A stretch of 64,000 nucleotides of DNA from Sclerotiophoma versabilis (lineage: Eukaryota > Ascomycota > Dothideomycetes > Pleosporales > Didymellaceae): contig JAAROD010000049.1 in assembly GCA_012274445.1 (NCBI GenBank), positions 1,178,001-1,242,000 of the forward strand, written 5' to 3'. This document shows, piece by piece, positions 42,219-53,601 of the stretch; position 1 is the first letter of the stretch, and every line of letters starts with the position of its first letter. A program made the translations under genes and the position numbers. Under the pieces are notes generated by a model. The model was not told the origin of the DNA and did not search any database. It worked only from the letters and a program-made list of their open reading frames with translations.

Positions 42219-45200
42219 TCGACACATGCCAGATACGAATCTATATTTTATCTACACGAATTCTTACGCTTCCCACGATCATCCTCTTACCAAGCACTGG
42301 TCGTAGGCACCGCTTCGAGCGCCGTAGCCTGCTGGCCGGCGCATTTTCTTCCCCACTTTTGGCGTTGGAACCATTGCCATCTTGGCTCCTTTGTACGGGC
42401 TGCATCGCTTTTGGGCATGGCACAACAGCGTTCTCGCGTTCGGAGCTGGTTCTGGGTTTGGACATATATTTTTGCTGCGTGGTCATGGCGAACGTTTTGT
42501 AGATAGGATCGCCATTTGTTCTGCAATTATATATGCAAATCCCAAGCAATTGGTCCGAGAGTGCATTCTATGATTTCCTACCTTCATTTTCTGTGCGGTC
42601 TTATCTCCAGACCCGTTACGTGTTAGTGCTGCGGCTCAGGGCGGGCAGTGACGTTCTTGAACGTACGCAGTTCCATACAACGCGCACATACATACATTAC
42701 GGTCGAATTCATAAGCAAAACAATGCGGTTCAACAGTAAAAGCACAGTCTCTAAAGAATAGATAGTTCGCCATTGCGTGCACTCATTATCAATGCGCAAC
42801 GAGCACTGGCATATGTCTGCCGTTGACGTTATCTATAACAAAGTCTACCACACCTTGTCCGTTATGCTGGGTTTCCCTGGTAACATTGCAAGGGTCTTGG
42901 GGTTGCCAAAGTTATGCTGTTGAAGTTCAGCATGCCTGTCGCCTGAAAGTGCGAAAGGGTCCGGCCACGGTGACAAGAAAAGAGTCTTTGAAAATATACA
43001 AGAACCTCAGACGAGATACGTACCATCGCGCCTCTTATGATAGCACTGAATTACGACTACCTTCAATAACGCTCAAATCGCAACGATGGTGTTGCTGTGT
43101 GCACGGCGTAGATGAGAGATGCCCTGCGAAACACAGTTCTTTCGGCTGGATCAGGGATAGAAATGTTCTACGCCGCTAGTTATGGATTTCACTGTGTGCC
43201 TACGGTACAGCAATCGAGTTCGGATCGCAGCCTGCGTCAGACTCCTAACTGCTTGACCAGAGCGGTTCAAACTGCAATACCGCTTTGTGCATTTGCTAGA
43301 GGTGCCTACGCCGTTGCCGGTGCGGAGGGAAGTTGTCCAGAACTGGGCGGAAGCGTGGCGACTACCGCCAACTTGAATATAAATTGCGGTACACGTCGAT
43401 GCTATACGGGCAAAAGAGCTTGTTTGTCGAAGAGCGCATGAATAGGACACGTGCTACTCAAAAGGCAGACATGCAGGTTGCGAATAGGCGCTTCTCGTGC
43501 GCATCTTTCATCACCCGGAGTTGATACACGAACAAGATCTCCCGCCATGATTCGTTTACGACGTAGCTCTCGCAAGGTTCGATCCAGAGGACAGTCGGAA
43601 ACCCGTAGCTGGCTGGTGGGTGACCATCACGCGAGGATGGAGGCTCGTATGCGTAGAAACGAGGGTCCCGGGAGTCGAAGGTGGCGGCGCACTTCCTTCG
43701 CTACGTTTCTTCAGCCTGGTGGGCAAGGTGCCATCTTGGGGCAGGATAGGCTGAGAGCTCAGGCAAGCTGTCGAACGACCGGCCGAGATTAGGGCGTTGA
43801 TGATAGGGAGGCGAGTGCTCCGCCGACTGTTTGAAGGTCTAAGGAAATCGAGGCAGGTTGAGAGACTAACCAAACGTGGAAATTCCGGTGAACATGTAAA
43901 CCGTTATGCTGATGCCTGCCAAGAGCATCTATAGTCCTTCATCGCCCGAAGCAACCACTCACATCAATCTCGAGCTGGGTGGCTTGTCCTACAATCCAAT
44001 ATAGGCTTAGCAGCATCGTCTCCTCCAATTTTCTGAGCCTTTCCCCTCTGTGCAGGACGACTGCGCCGACACCCTTTAGGTTTGGTTCCATTACTCAGTT
44101 AAGTTTCTAAAGTCTTTCTTTGACGGCTATGCCGAACCAGCCTCCATGGCGCTCTTGGAGCGACTTTGGTGACCAAGCTAAGCACCCAAAGGCTTAGTCG
44201 CTTTTACCTCCCTCAATTTCTTAAGGTCTTTTCTTGACGGCTATGCTGACCGCAAGCCATGCCGGCATAAATGATGGGAAGCCTTGTTAACTGTATGAGG
44301 CATGGCTGGAACCATCTGCTTTAATTTCTCAAGGTCTTTTCAAGGCTGCTTTGACTCTATATCTCCACCCTCAAAGGTCCGAAGCTCAGATGGAGCCTGG
44401 AATAATGATTTGAGCGTAAGCCTAGCAGTTTCCTTTTTCTCGGTCTTTTCCCAGGTCTCGACATGAGCAACTGGTTGCGTAAGTCGCCGAGCCACCCAGA
44501 GCATGGCTGTGTTCAGCCAAAAGGGGATAAGCGGCATCCATATCCCTCAAGTTTTGGAGGTCTTCAATCAACGGCTGTGTATACTGGCTTGTTTCTAGCA
44601 CAGCCACTCAACAACTCTTGGCTCACAGTTTTTGCACTGTCATTAAGAGAAAGTCTTGAAATTTTGAACAATGCAGATGTCGCTAAGTCTAAGAGGTAGT
44701 CAACAGCACCAAACTAGATGTGTTGGGCATAGTGGATATCGCCTTCGTTCTCTTTTCAAGGTCGAATTCAATGTCGAGTCGACAGCAGTGCACGAGTAGC
44801 GGTCCCATGCCTGCAACACGAATGTCGGCGCTAAGATACAGGCCCGTGTGCTCGTCGATCATGACTACTGTTGTCTTTGGTTTCCTGTGGCCTCTCACTT
44901 CTCTCGGCTGATGCTAGCGTATGCTCTGTCATGTAGGGATTCTTGACTCACCAGCGCTCGGCTTCCTCAACGCCCTGACCCTTTTCAGAAATCTGTCAGA
45001 GACAGCCTAGTATGTAGGCCGCATTAGATAGCCGAAAGAACATCTTGTCGCGGTCTGGTAGTACATCTCCAACGTCTTCTATAGTCCAACGGTCTTGTTG
45101 CCAGAACAATGGTAACTGCACAGACACCTGCTACAATGACCCATAGGCATTGTCTGTTGTATGCACTGAGCTGAAATTTCAAGTTCAAGCTTGAAATCCC

Positions 45201-45436
45201 ATCGTTGGATAGAACGTATGAGGCGCGTGATCAAGTAAATGCCACCAGAGATTTGAATCAGTAGTAGCAGGTAGGAACAAAAGCCCATTAGTGAAGCTTT
45301 TACTGAACTGTCAGCACTATCTGGCGCTTTCATTGATAGTAATCGCTGACCGGCGGATATCTAGCTAAGACGAGACGATCACAAAGTAAAATCTCCATAG
45401 TTCACTGGGGAACAAGTAGCTCCTGTGTATCATAAG
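42219..45436. other. Gene-poor 3.2-kb stretch with protein-coding relics
   Basis: No intact gene was found. On the minus strand, 43.9-45.3 kb carries scattered protein-like readings interrupted by stops. They include a membrane-helix-like frame at 45079-45333 (YLLLLIQISGGIYLITRLI), a frame at 44689-44898, and the repeats entered separately at 44104-44607. Short readings such as ISEKGQGVEEAERW (near 44940-44985) suggest more exons of the same relic. Base composition is more AT-rich than in neighbouring genes. A heavily spliced, fast-evolving gene remains possible but could not be assembled. Confidence 0.45.
44104..44607 (-). repeat. Five diverged ~110-bp tandem repeats, probable relic of a helical-repeat protein
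   Basis: The plus-strand core AAGGTCTTTTCTTGACGGCT recurs in altered form with the GGTCTT anchor at about 44111, 44225, 44333, 44442 and 44559 (spacing 108-117 nt, near 37 codons). On the minus strand one frame gives a related peptide in each unit: EDLQNLRDMDA, KDREKG, KDLEKLKQM, KDLKKLREV and KDFRNLTE. TAG/TAA stops now fall between some units. Periodic spacing near a multiple of three plus conserved Lys-Asp-Leu-Leu positions indicate coding origin; the stops indicate decay. Confidence 0.55.
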
Positions 45437-48400
45437 CTAAACGTTTCCCTGGATTATGGGCTTCGTGGATATACGCACCCGCAATCGGTTGAGGCTTGAC
45501 ATCTTCGCTTCTTGCCGACTTTGGGCAAACCCTTCATTGACAAGGCGATGCTTCCGTGTCTGCACACGCCGTACATGCTGCAAATCCTTAGCATAATCCG
45601 GTGAGCTACTTCAATATGACATACCTCTTCAACTGTCCCCTTCATCACATAGCGCACAACAGTCACGGGGCGAGCCTGTCCAAGTCTTACCACTCGTCCT
45701 ATAGCCTGACTCTCGACGGAAGGATTCCACTGGGGCTCAAGTAGATGCAGTCGATTTGCGATGGATAAATTGTTCAAGCTGAACAAAGGTCAGTGTACGC
45801 AAGAACCAATCTGTGTGTATGCATACTCACCCAGCTGCGCCGGTACCGAAAGTCATGAGCAGTACAGACACATCTTTCCTTTCTTGGAATTGGCGCAGAA
45901 GTAGGCGACGTCTGCTAGAAGGAACGGAGCCGTCAACTCGTAAGTAGACTGTTTGCTGCTTTGCTAGCAAGGCGCCAACAACATCTAAGGATTTTTTCCA
46001 AAAAGAAAAGACGATGCTACAAGGATATCAGCTAGTGATCTAGGAATATGGATCTGTGCTTACCATTTGCCTTCTTGCTCATGCAACTGAATATCATGAC
46101 AGAGAGCTTTGATCTTAGAGGGATACACCTTCACGGAAGCATCAAGTAGCCCAGCTTCCATCACAGCATCCGTGCTATGTGCCGATTGACAAATAAGGAA
46201 TTTTTTGTGTTTGTTACAATCAGCTTTCCATTGCGCCACGCAGCTATTGCAGACAAGGCGACGACAGGCCGTCAAGAGAGCTTCTTCGTCGTTGTCAAGC
46301 GTCATGATCGAAGCAACATCACAATCGCAGTATGCGCAAAGTGCGACTCCGCCTTGCTCTAGCAGACTCAGGATCTCTTCGGAGTCTTCAAAATCGCCTA
46401 TAAGCTCACTACCGGACTTTCTGAAGCTTCTACCATGGTTACAGTATAGCCTCAAACGAAGTAGCATGTTGAGCACGATCTGGTGTGCCTTACCGGTGGC
46501 ATGTCCGCTGACGGCAAGATCAAGGGCGTCCCTGCACAACCGCGCGATGCGATCATAGTCCTGCTGCTCATAAGTGTTAAACTTTATCAGACGTACCTCC
46601 TCGGTGGACTGAGCAATCGGAAGGATGTCTTTGGTCCGTCTGAGGCAGATTGCAGCTAGCAGCTTTTGTAGATTCCCATAATCATTTCCAGAGCCTTCAA
46701 TCGTACTCTTAATTGGCCCTGTAATGTGTCGCTTGAACTGTGCAGGCTCTTCCAATAGTGGGACTCTCAGAAAGCCAGCTAACGATGCTAAGTCATCCAG
46801 AGTGTTTTGTATTGGAGTTCCGGTCAAAGCCCATCGTATGCAAGACTGGAGTGATCTTATAGCTCTGAATTGTTTCGTTGATGCGTTCCGTACGACGTGC
46901 GCTAGACAGTGATATCAGTTCATATCCGCCGAGGATACCAAAATCACGGGTAAACACCTTCGTCCAATACTATCCGATACCAGTGAATGTTGTGGAGGCA
47001 GCTCCGCTTTCGAGCAAAGTCTGCAGTCACTGTTCCATACGTCGTGAAAATGATGTCATAATGGAGTAGATCTAATGGTTTGTTCCAACGCCCCGACCCA
47101 TGAAATTTGTGGTGTGGCAATGCGCCAGGCATGAAATGTCTGCAAGGTCAGCTGCGGCATTGCAATACAAGCTCTGAATTACCGAGTCATACCTGTTGAT
47201 CTCGTCGATCCAGCTACTGATCAACACTAACATTTATTCAGCGAGAACTGGAGACGTAGGACCATCATACTGACACATCGAAGGCACGATCACCAATGTC
47301 GTTTTTGCTGCAATGGTTCCGCGCCCGGAATTGTCTATATTGGTGACAGCGCGTGCGTAAGCGAAAGCTCGATCTAGAGAATCTGTGATTGCTGAAAGCA
47401 TCGTCAGAGTCTTTCCAAGACCCATTTCGTCCGCTATAACGCCACCAACGGTCTCTCTTGCAGACGGACTTTTGGCTCCAGTTATTGAGTGTTGATACCT
47501 GCAGGACGTGTTACTCCGAGCGTCCATCATGTCATTTTCATTCTCAGAACTTACACAACTGTGCCGGCCGAGCCATTTACCGCTTTTCCTTGCCATAAAG
47601 CTCTTGAGCTCGAGTAAGAACCTGATTCTTGCTGAAGGATAAATAGAAGAGCCTTTTTCTGATGACTGATGGTCCGTTAGTGAACATCATCGAAGATCCA
47701 AATAGTAATACCTGAGCAGATCTGTCAGTCTGTAACGTCCTGTTCCTGGTTGGACCATGTCATCATGCCAAATCAAATCATTGTGACTAGCGAAGGCATT
47801 GAGAAGTCCTTCCAGGTCTTCTGTCGGGCTCTGTGCGTTGTTGAAGCTTGTCGCTGACACAGGGATGCCAGGCTGCAGGTTTGGCGTATCGGTCGTTTGA
47901 GGTGTATACAGTGCAGCTCCAGGAACTTTGAACAACTGAGGGTTCTCGTACACTAATCCATTTGGGACCTCATAAGGATCCTGAAGGAAGACCTCGTCTG
48001 TCGCGAGTTTGGCAGCCACATCCTCGGCATGTGATCGAAAACCGAAAGCGAGGATATCGACGTTCGTACATCGCACTATTGGCCCAGACTGATCCCTGAA
48101 GGACCTCAAGGTTCTAAGGGACCGGCCACAAAGCTCGAATGTCAGCGCATTTTCCTGCCAGAGCCGCTCGAGCAGCTTCGTTGATGCACGGTTCAGAACC
48201 GCAATTGAGTGGCCTGAAGGTGCGAGAATGTCGCAACGATTTTCGGCAAAGGAGAGATTCCACCTTGGAGTAAACTGGCTGACTTGAAGACCAGCTGGGT
48301 CTGGATTTAGCTGCAAGGTCGAATTGCTGTCTTTGTTTAGCCGCACTTGCACGTCGGGCACCTGTCTTGCCCTTAGCCATCGGTACAAAACCTGGGCGAT

Positions 48401-48722
48401 TCACTTTTCCTACCAGACCGAAACATATAACCTCACAGAGACTGTCAAAATCAAATGGACTTAGCGAGCCTTCCACATCGTGCTGCGACCAGTCATAATC
48501 CGTAAGATGATTAGTATCGCTGTCGTCTAAGCGGCTTATATCTGAGCTTGCCGAGCTGTATTTAAACGAAGGATAAGACAGGTGGGCATTAGTGCTCAGT
48601 TGCTCGCTGTGTATATCCTCGCGTGATACATCCGGGTCAATTCGTACGCGTTTTGCTCGGGAAGGCTGATAATCCAAGGTAGAGATGTCGGGAGGACTCC
48701 ATGGATTTTCGTAGTGCTGCAT
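45437..48722 (-). CDS. SNF2-family ATPase/helicase, Rad5/HLTF-like, with degenerate RING
   Basis: Ten exons: 48414-48722, 48361-47712, 47658-47581, 47498-47275, 47226-47193, 47139-46958, 46901-46064, 46016-45831, 45778-45625 and 45577-45437; 931 aa. N-terminal to the ATPase lies a HIRAN-free region with CFGLVPDVQVRL, as in many fungal SMARCA3-like proteins. Helicase motifs: DEMGLGKT (I), FTTYGTV (Ia region), DEAH (II, made by the exon 6/7 join), LTGTPIQN (III), KCIVFSFWKKSLD (IV), LMTFGTGAAG (V) and QAIGRVVRLGQARPV (VI). Between III and IV is a RING-like CAYC...CRRLVCNSC region lacking the His and one terminal Cys. The ATPase should work as a DNA translocase; ubiquitin-ligase activity is doubtful. 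Divergent from the NACHT gene. Confidence 0.9.
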
Positions 48723-49093
48723 GGTGTTGCATACCGAGGCGTCAGCTCCAACCGAGACAAACGACGGTATCTACACATGACAATGAGGCGATTCCTTGAT
48801 CTTTAAGAAGCGTGCTGTGAGCCACAAGATTGGTAACCTGTGAATGCCGGGGTCCTGGAGGCGCTGTGGGCACAGATGAGGGTCTGCGGTCAGGCGCCAA
48901 TCTGTCTGTGCGCCCGCTGGCGGCGTCTTTGGCGTGCAGATGTGGAAACCAAGCCACCATGTGTCGACACCATAGAGAACGACAAGCGCGCAATGCTGGT
49001 CTGCTTACATATCGCACAGCCGCGCACGGTACATAATCATTCAATCTCATCTCCACATGATGTCCCTGATAGCACGATTGCCGTGCAGCCTCT
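48723..49093. promoter_or_regulatory. Shared divergent promoter of SNF2 helicase and NACHT-C2H2 genes
   Basis: A 371-nt spacer between opposed start codons. No strong motif was recognised; several short frames on both strands appear non-coding. Confidence 0.5.
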
Positions 49094-52000
49094 ATGGCGG
49101 CTCCTCAGGCTAACGCCGCCTCCACGTTCAAAGATGCCCTCAGGAACTTCAAGCAAACCGCTGGGCTCACCCAGAGTGAATTGCAGGATTTTGCTCAAAC
49201 AACCTTGGACGATCTTAAGCTGAGTATTGCCGATATTCAGAATAAGCAGCGCGCAAGCAGGAAATTGCGGTACCTCAAACGCCTTGAGCCCTTCCTAGCA
49301 ACAATGGAACGATATGGCAAGATAATCGAAGTTTTTCTTAATATTTCCGACATAATTGCATTTGTCTGGGTATGAAATACCCCTTCTTGTGTCTTTGTTG
49401 ACGTAGGGCCTGCTAATAGAATTAGGGTCCTATGAAGTTCTTGCTCATGGTGACGAAAGAATGTGCAGACGTGTTCAACACGCTCCTTGACGCCTACCAA
49501 CGCATAAGTGAAAACATTCCACAACTTGAGCAGTACCAGGCTCTGTTTGAAAGCAACATCCATGTACAGCGCGCACTTGGCTTCATTTACGACGACATCT
49601 TGACCTTCCACAAGGAGGCTTTACGATACTTCAGGAAAAGTGGTAAGGTCATCAATCGCACGCAGCTGCTACAGTACCGCTTACTTATATGCAGCATGGA
49701 AGCAACTATTTGATGCAGCACGGAAGTCGTTCAATGATTCTTTGAAACATCTCGAAAGTGACCTTAGCCGGCATACTTCGTTAATCGACCGTCAGGCTTC
49801 TATCGCTGAATACCAACAATCACAGAACTGGCGCATTGAATCGCAAGGAAAGTTTGAGGAGGCAAGGTTGGCAGAGCTTCAGCGCAGGCGTCAGAGTGTG
49901 CAACAGTGGCTGGGCCCATCGACTGCACAAACTAGACACGAACATTCACAAGCTACCGAGCATCGACTTAGTTCAAGTGGACAATGGTTGTTCTCCGATG
50001 ACCGGTTCAAGAAATGGTATGACTGCGACTACTGTTCGGAACCTACTTTGTGGCTCAATGGCATCCCCGGGGCAGGTAAGTTTGAGGTTCCAGTACCTCT
50101 TCATCGGCTGATTTGAGAAGGCAAGACAGTCCTTGCTTCAATAATCATTGAGGCTTGCCGCACACTACCAGACGCAAAGGTCTGTTTCTTTTACTGTCGC
50201 TCTGCTGACGAAGAGCACCATGCATTCACCCGTGTCGCACGGGCGATGTTGTCACAATTGATGATCGGCAATGATTTACTGATGCAGTATATATACGACT
50301 TCATTACAACCAGTGGCGAATCTACGCTGTCGAGCCATGATGCGGCTCGAACTCTTCTCGACACGGCGTTCAGGAGTTGCGACAAGAACCAGAAAATATA
50401 TATCGTCATTGATGGTTTAGATGAGTGTAACCGTGAGGACAGGAAAGTCATCACTACGTGGTTCAAAGCCCAGGTCTGTAGTGTACCTACGAGAGATTTG
50501 GGTGCCATTCGCTGTTTATTCATCAGTCAAGACGATGGTTTCGCTAGAAAAGATCTATCGAATTGCTTCGCTATCAAGCTGACGCTCGAAAACACTCGTC
50601 AAGACATCAAGGTATTCTGTGACAGGATGGAGGAGCTCATTGTTTCCAAATTCCACAACTATGACCTGAAGAGTTACAACATTTCCAACGTAGTCGCTGC
50701 AAGAGCTCAGGGTATGATTATCGAATAGCCCAGCTTGTATAAGGCGCTGACATTTGCAAGGCATGTTTCTCTATGCCAAACTTGTAACACAGAACCTATA
50801 CGAACAGGCAAGTCTGAGTGATCTGTTAGATGAACTCCGTCCAGACACATTTCCCAACGGACTAAACGAAGCGTAAGAAAGCCAATTTGCAGATCGAACC
50901 ACATACTAAGGCAGCTAGCTACGAGCGAGTTGTCAAACGAATTATCGGGCCGTCTGTGCAGTCTCGGCGCCGTGGCCAATATGCGAAACGAGTGCTGGGT
51001 TGGTTAGTGTGCACAAGGCGGGTGTTGAAGTGGCGCGAGATACAAGGGGCTTCGTCAGTCGATCTCCTTGATGGTAGAATGGATCGCACTCGCCAGCTCC
51101 AAGAGGATTGCAAGGATCTGTTGGCTTCGCTTGTCGAGCGTGCCCCCGATGACTCAGTAGATCTTGTTCACTCCACCGCACGAAGGTAAGGGAAGATCTA
51201 CGATGATTATGTAAGGATTCACTGATCGATGCAGATATCTCATAGAGAAAGCTCATATTTGCGTACCGACAGTGGAATTCGACATGGCACATCTTTGTTT
51301 GGCGTACCTTACTTTCGACCATTTTGTCCCTGAACTGGACAGCCATGATATTCGGACCGCATTGCATATGGGCGATTATGCATTTGCTGATTATGCCTCA
51401 TGCTTTTGGGCTACACACTTGGTGGAAGGAGTACGTGAAGTGGCTACGAGTTTGTCATGTAATTTGGACGAACTGGTCGAAGTTGTCGATGGCTTTCTCA
51501 GCACCCATTGGGCGTCTCGGCCTGACCTGCTAACGGTCTCCAAGACCTTACAATCAAGTTTAGCGCCGCTTGCTCACTACGATACCTATGACAGGATCTG
51601 CCAAGCCATTGTGTCGACCAAAAATCAGCTCTTGCCAACTGGCAAAGGCCCTCTGGATAATGAGGTTCTGCACCTCTCCAGTGTCGTGAAGAAGGTTAGA
51701 TTGGAGCTGGAATCGTTTGCTTCGGCCCCTGGCTTGGCATCAACTCAAAGAGACAGCATACAGCTCTTCTATGGTCCAAACCTGTTCAAATGCGCGCGTC
51801 TCAACTGCCGTTTCTACCACGAAGGGTTTGCAACCGGAACTCAACGCGATCATCACGTCGCAAAACACGAAAGACCATTCCCATGCGTAGAAGAGGGCTG
51901 CCCTTGGACGACTATTGGCTTCGTTACCCTGAAAGAGTTCAAGATACATATGAAAGAGCTGCATGGAATAAGAGACGCGCCTGAACCCGAGTACCCTGAG

Positions 52001-52471
52001 GAGGTGCCAGAGATTGATGCACGTCACCAGTATCAGAAGCACCCAGCAATTTTCCAATGCGCACTTTGCCCAAAGCGGTTCACACGACCTTATAATCTAC
52101 GATCTCATTTGCGGACTCACACAAATGAGAAGCCTTTTGAATGTTCTGTGTGTGGTGCATCGTTCGCAAGACAACACGATCGCAGACGTCACGAAGGACT
52201 TCATTCGGGAGAGAAAAATTTTATCTGCCGTGGCAATCTGAAAGATGGGAACCACTGGGGATGTGGTCGTAGATACGCTCGCGCTGATGAGCTTGGTAAA
52301 CACTTCAGGTCTGAGGTCGGACGTGGTTGCATCAAGCCTTTGTTACAGGAAGAGATGGCAGAACAATCGGCTCATTCAATGAAGGCATCACAGGCCTCAA
52401 ACCCATCGAACCTTCTCCCAGCGGAACTTCTGGCTCAGTTCCCACAGCTGGCAGACCCTGGCTCTAATTAG
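49094..52471 (+). CDS. NACHT-type STAND NTPase fused to C-terminal C2H2 zinc fingers
   Basis: Seven exons: 49094-49369, 49426-49642, 49695-50075, 50121-50711, 50761-50872, 50919-51185 and 51235-52471; 1026 aa. Residues 1-260 are helical, resembling the N-terminal domain common to fungal STAND proteins (FKDALRNFKQTAGLT start). The NACHT core has Walker A GIPGAGKT (287-294, completed by splicing) and Walker B IYIVIDGLDE (384-393), followed by the winged-helix-like GMFLYAKLV and VLGWLVCTRRVLKWRE pieces. No ankyrin, WD or TPR sensor repeats follow. Instead residues ~799-990 hold zinc fingers: two atypical (CARLNC-x-H, CVEEGC), two classical (FQCALCPKRF and FECSVCGASF with H-x3-H) and a Crz1-like last unit (GCGRRYARADELGKHF). 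STAND proteins sense non-self in fungal incompatibility; direct DNA binding as output is inference. Confidence 0.9.
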
Positions 52472-53601
52472 AAACCAACATCAGAAGGGCAGTCTTGGAC
52501 CGAATAGCCAACTTCATAGACGACGTGTGGTGGTGTTAGAATCTCCTTCAATACCAAGACATTATTTGACTTAAAACTATCCGCCATGAGGAACACTCAT
52601 CGCACGCAATCTAGTGCACTCTAGCCGTCTCTCGAAATGGTGGCGGAGCAAAGTCATTAGCCCTGCATGGAGGACCTCCTCGTGTATGCATGCCAGCGGG
52701 GGTGTCTCAGCCTCGCGTTTGCCTGCTGCGCACGCGCCTCAGGCAGAAAGAAGGCAAACGACAGCGTGTCAAGCCAGAACAACATGATACAATGAACACC
52801 GACGCTTAACCGGACTGGACAACTGGGTGCAATGGCAGATTGCGCAGATGGTAGGGGCGTACAGGAAAGCAAGAATAGCAGATGAGAGACCAAAGCCTTG
52901 AATTTAGCAAAATTCCAGTCGTGCTCGAATCTGGCTCTGCTGCCAGACGCCAAACTTGAAAACTCGACTTTGCTAGAAATTCTCACAAACTTTTACAATT
53001 CTTCTTACATGTTATATGCTGCAACCCAACGAGACAAGATGGGGGCCAGGTTCTCTTCCCTATCCGCCCCTATCAACCTACCCGTCGCCCCGGGCGCAGC
53101 CCTTCCCAGTCCTAACCCAAGACCTAGACTTCTCACTGCATCCGGTGAGCTCAGTCCTCCGCTAGGCTTATGTTCGACATTGATACATCGTTCTGCAGGT
53201 CTGCCGTCAGATTGGATCAAAAAGCTTCCTCGTCCACCACGGCTGTCAGCCTTGGAAGTAGCCGAGAATGGATGTGTATATCGGTAGTGACGTTGAAGTC
53301 CTTGTAGATCTAGTGTGCTGGTATGTTGTTCGTGGGTCTGGATGTAGAAGAAGTGGCCATAGTCAGAAAAGAAACGCTCAATGCTCGACCACGTTCATGT
53401 GATCGATTCAAACAGTTCGCGATACGCAATTTGAATAGACAAGCGATGTGGATTATGCTCGTTATCAAGGTCGACTATGCGAAAGAGACCGAAAGCGCAT
53501 CTACCAAAAAGAAAACAGCAACAAAAACGTATGCCAAATGCCTCAGGGTATCTATCGAACTCAAGGAAATTCGTGGCGTGGTCTTGTTCGCCATTATCGC
53601 C
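52472..53601. other. Convergent intergenic region with one doubtful small gene
   Basis: Lies between the 3' ends of the NACHT and C2H2 genes. Apart from the small candidate at 53039-53287 nothing convincing was seen; the long frame opposite the C2H2 gene is antisense shadow. Confidence 0.45.
53039..53287 (+). CDS. Possible small protein with N-terminal MGARFSS
   Basis: Two candidate exons, 53039-53144 and 53199-53287, give 64 aa. The intron has GTGAGC and CTGCAG ends and is 54 nt, so its removal or retention leaves the frame open either way. The start MGARFSS resembles an N-myristoylation context (Gly2, Ser6). The end is polar and basic (DWIKKLPRPPRLS). No family was recognised and the length is close to what chance allows. 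Confidence 0.3.
   Translation: MGARFSSLSAPINLPVAPGAALPSPNPRPRLLTASGELSPPLGLCSTLIHRSAGLPSDWIKKLPRPPRLSALEVAENGCVYR

Noticed and set aside
43556..43873. Minus-strand 105-codon frame (Ser/Pro/Thr-rich)
   Set aside because: Some stretches look protein-like, but no exon chain or family could be supported, so it was left within the gene-poor stretch.
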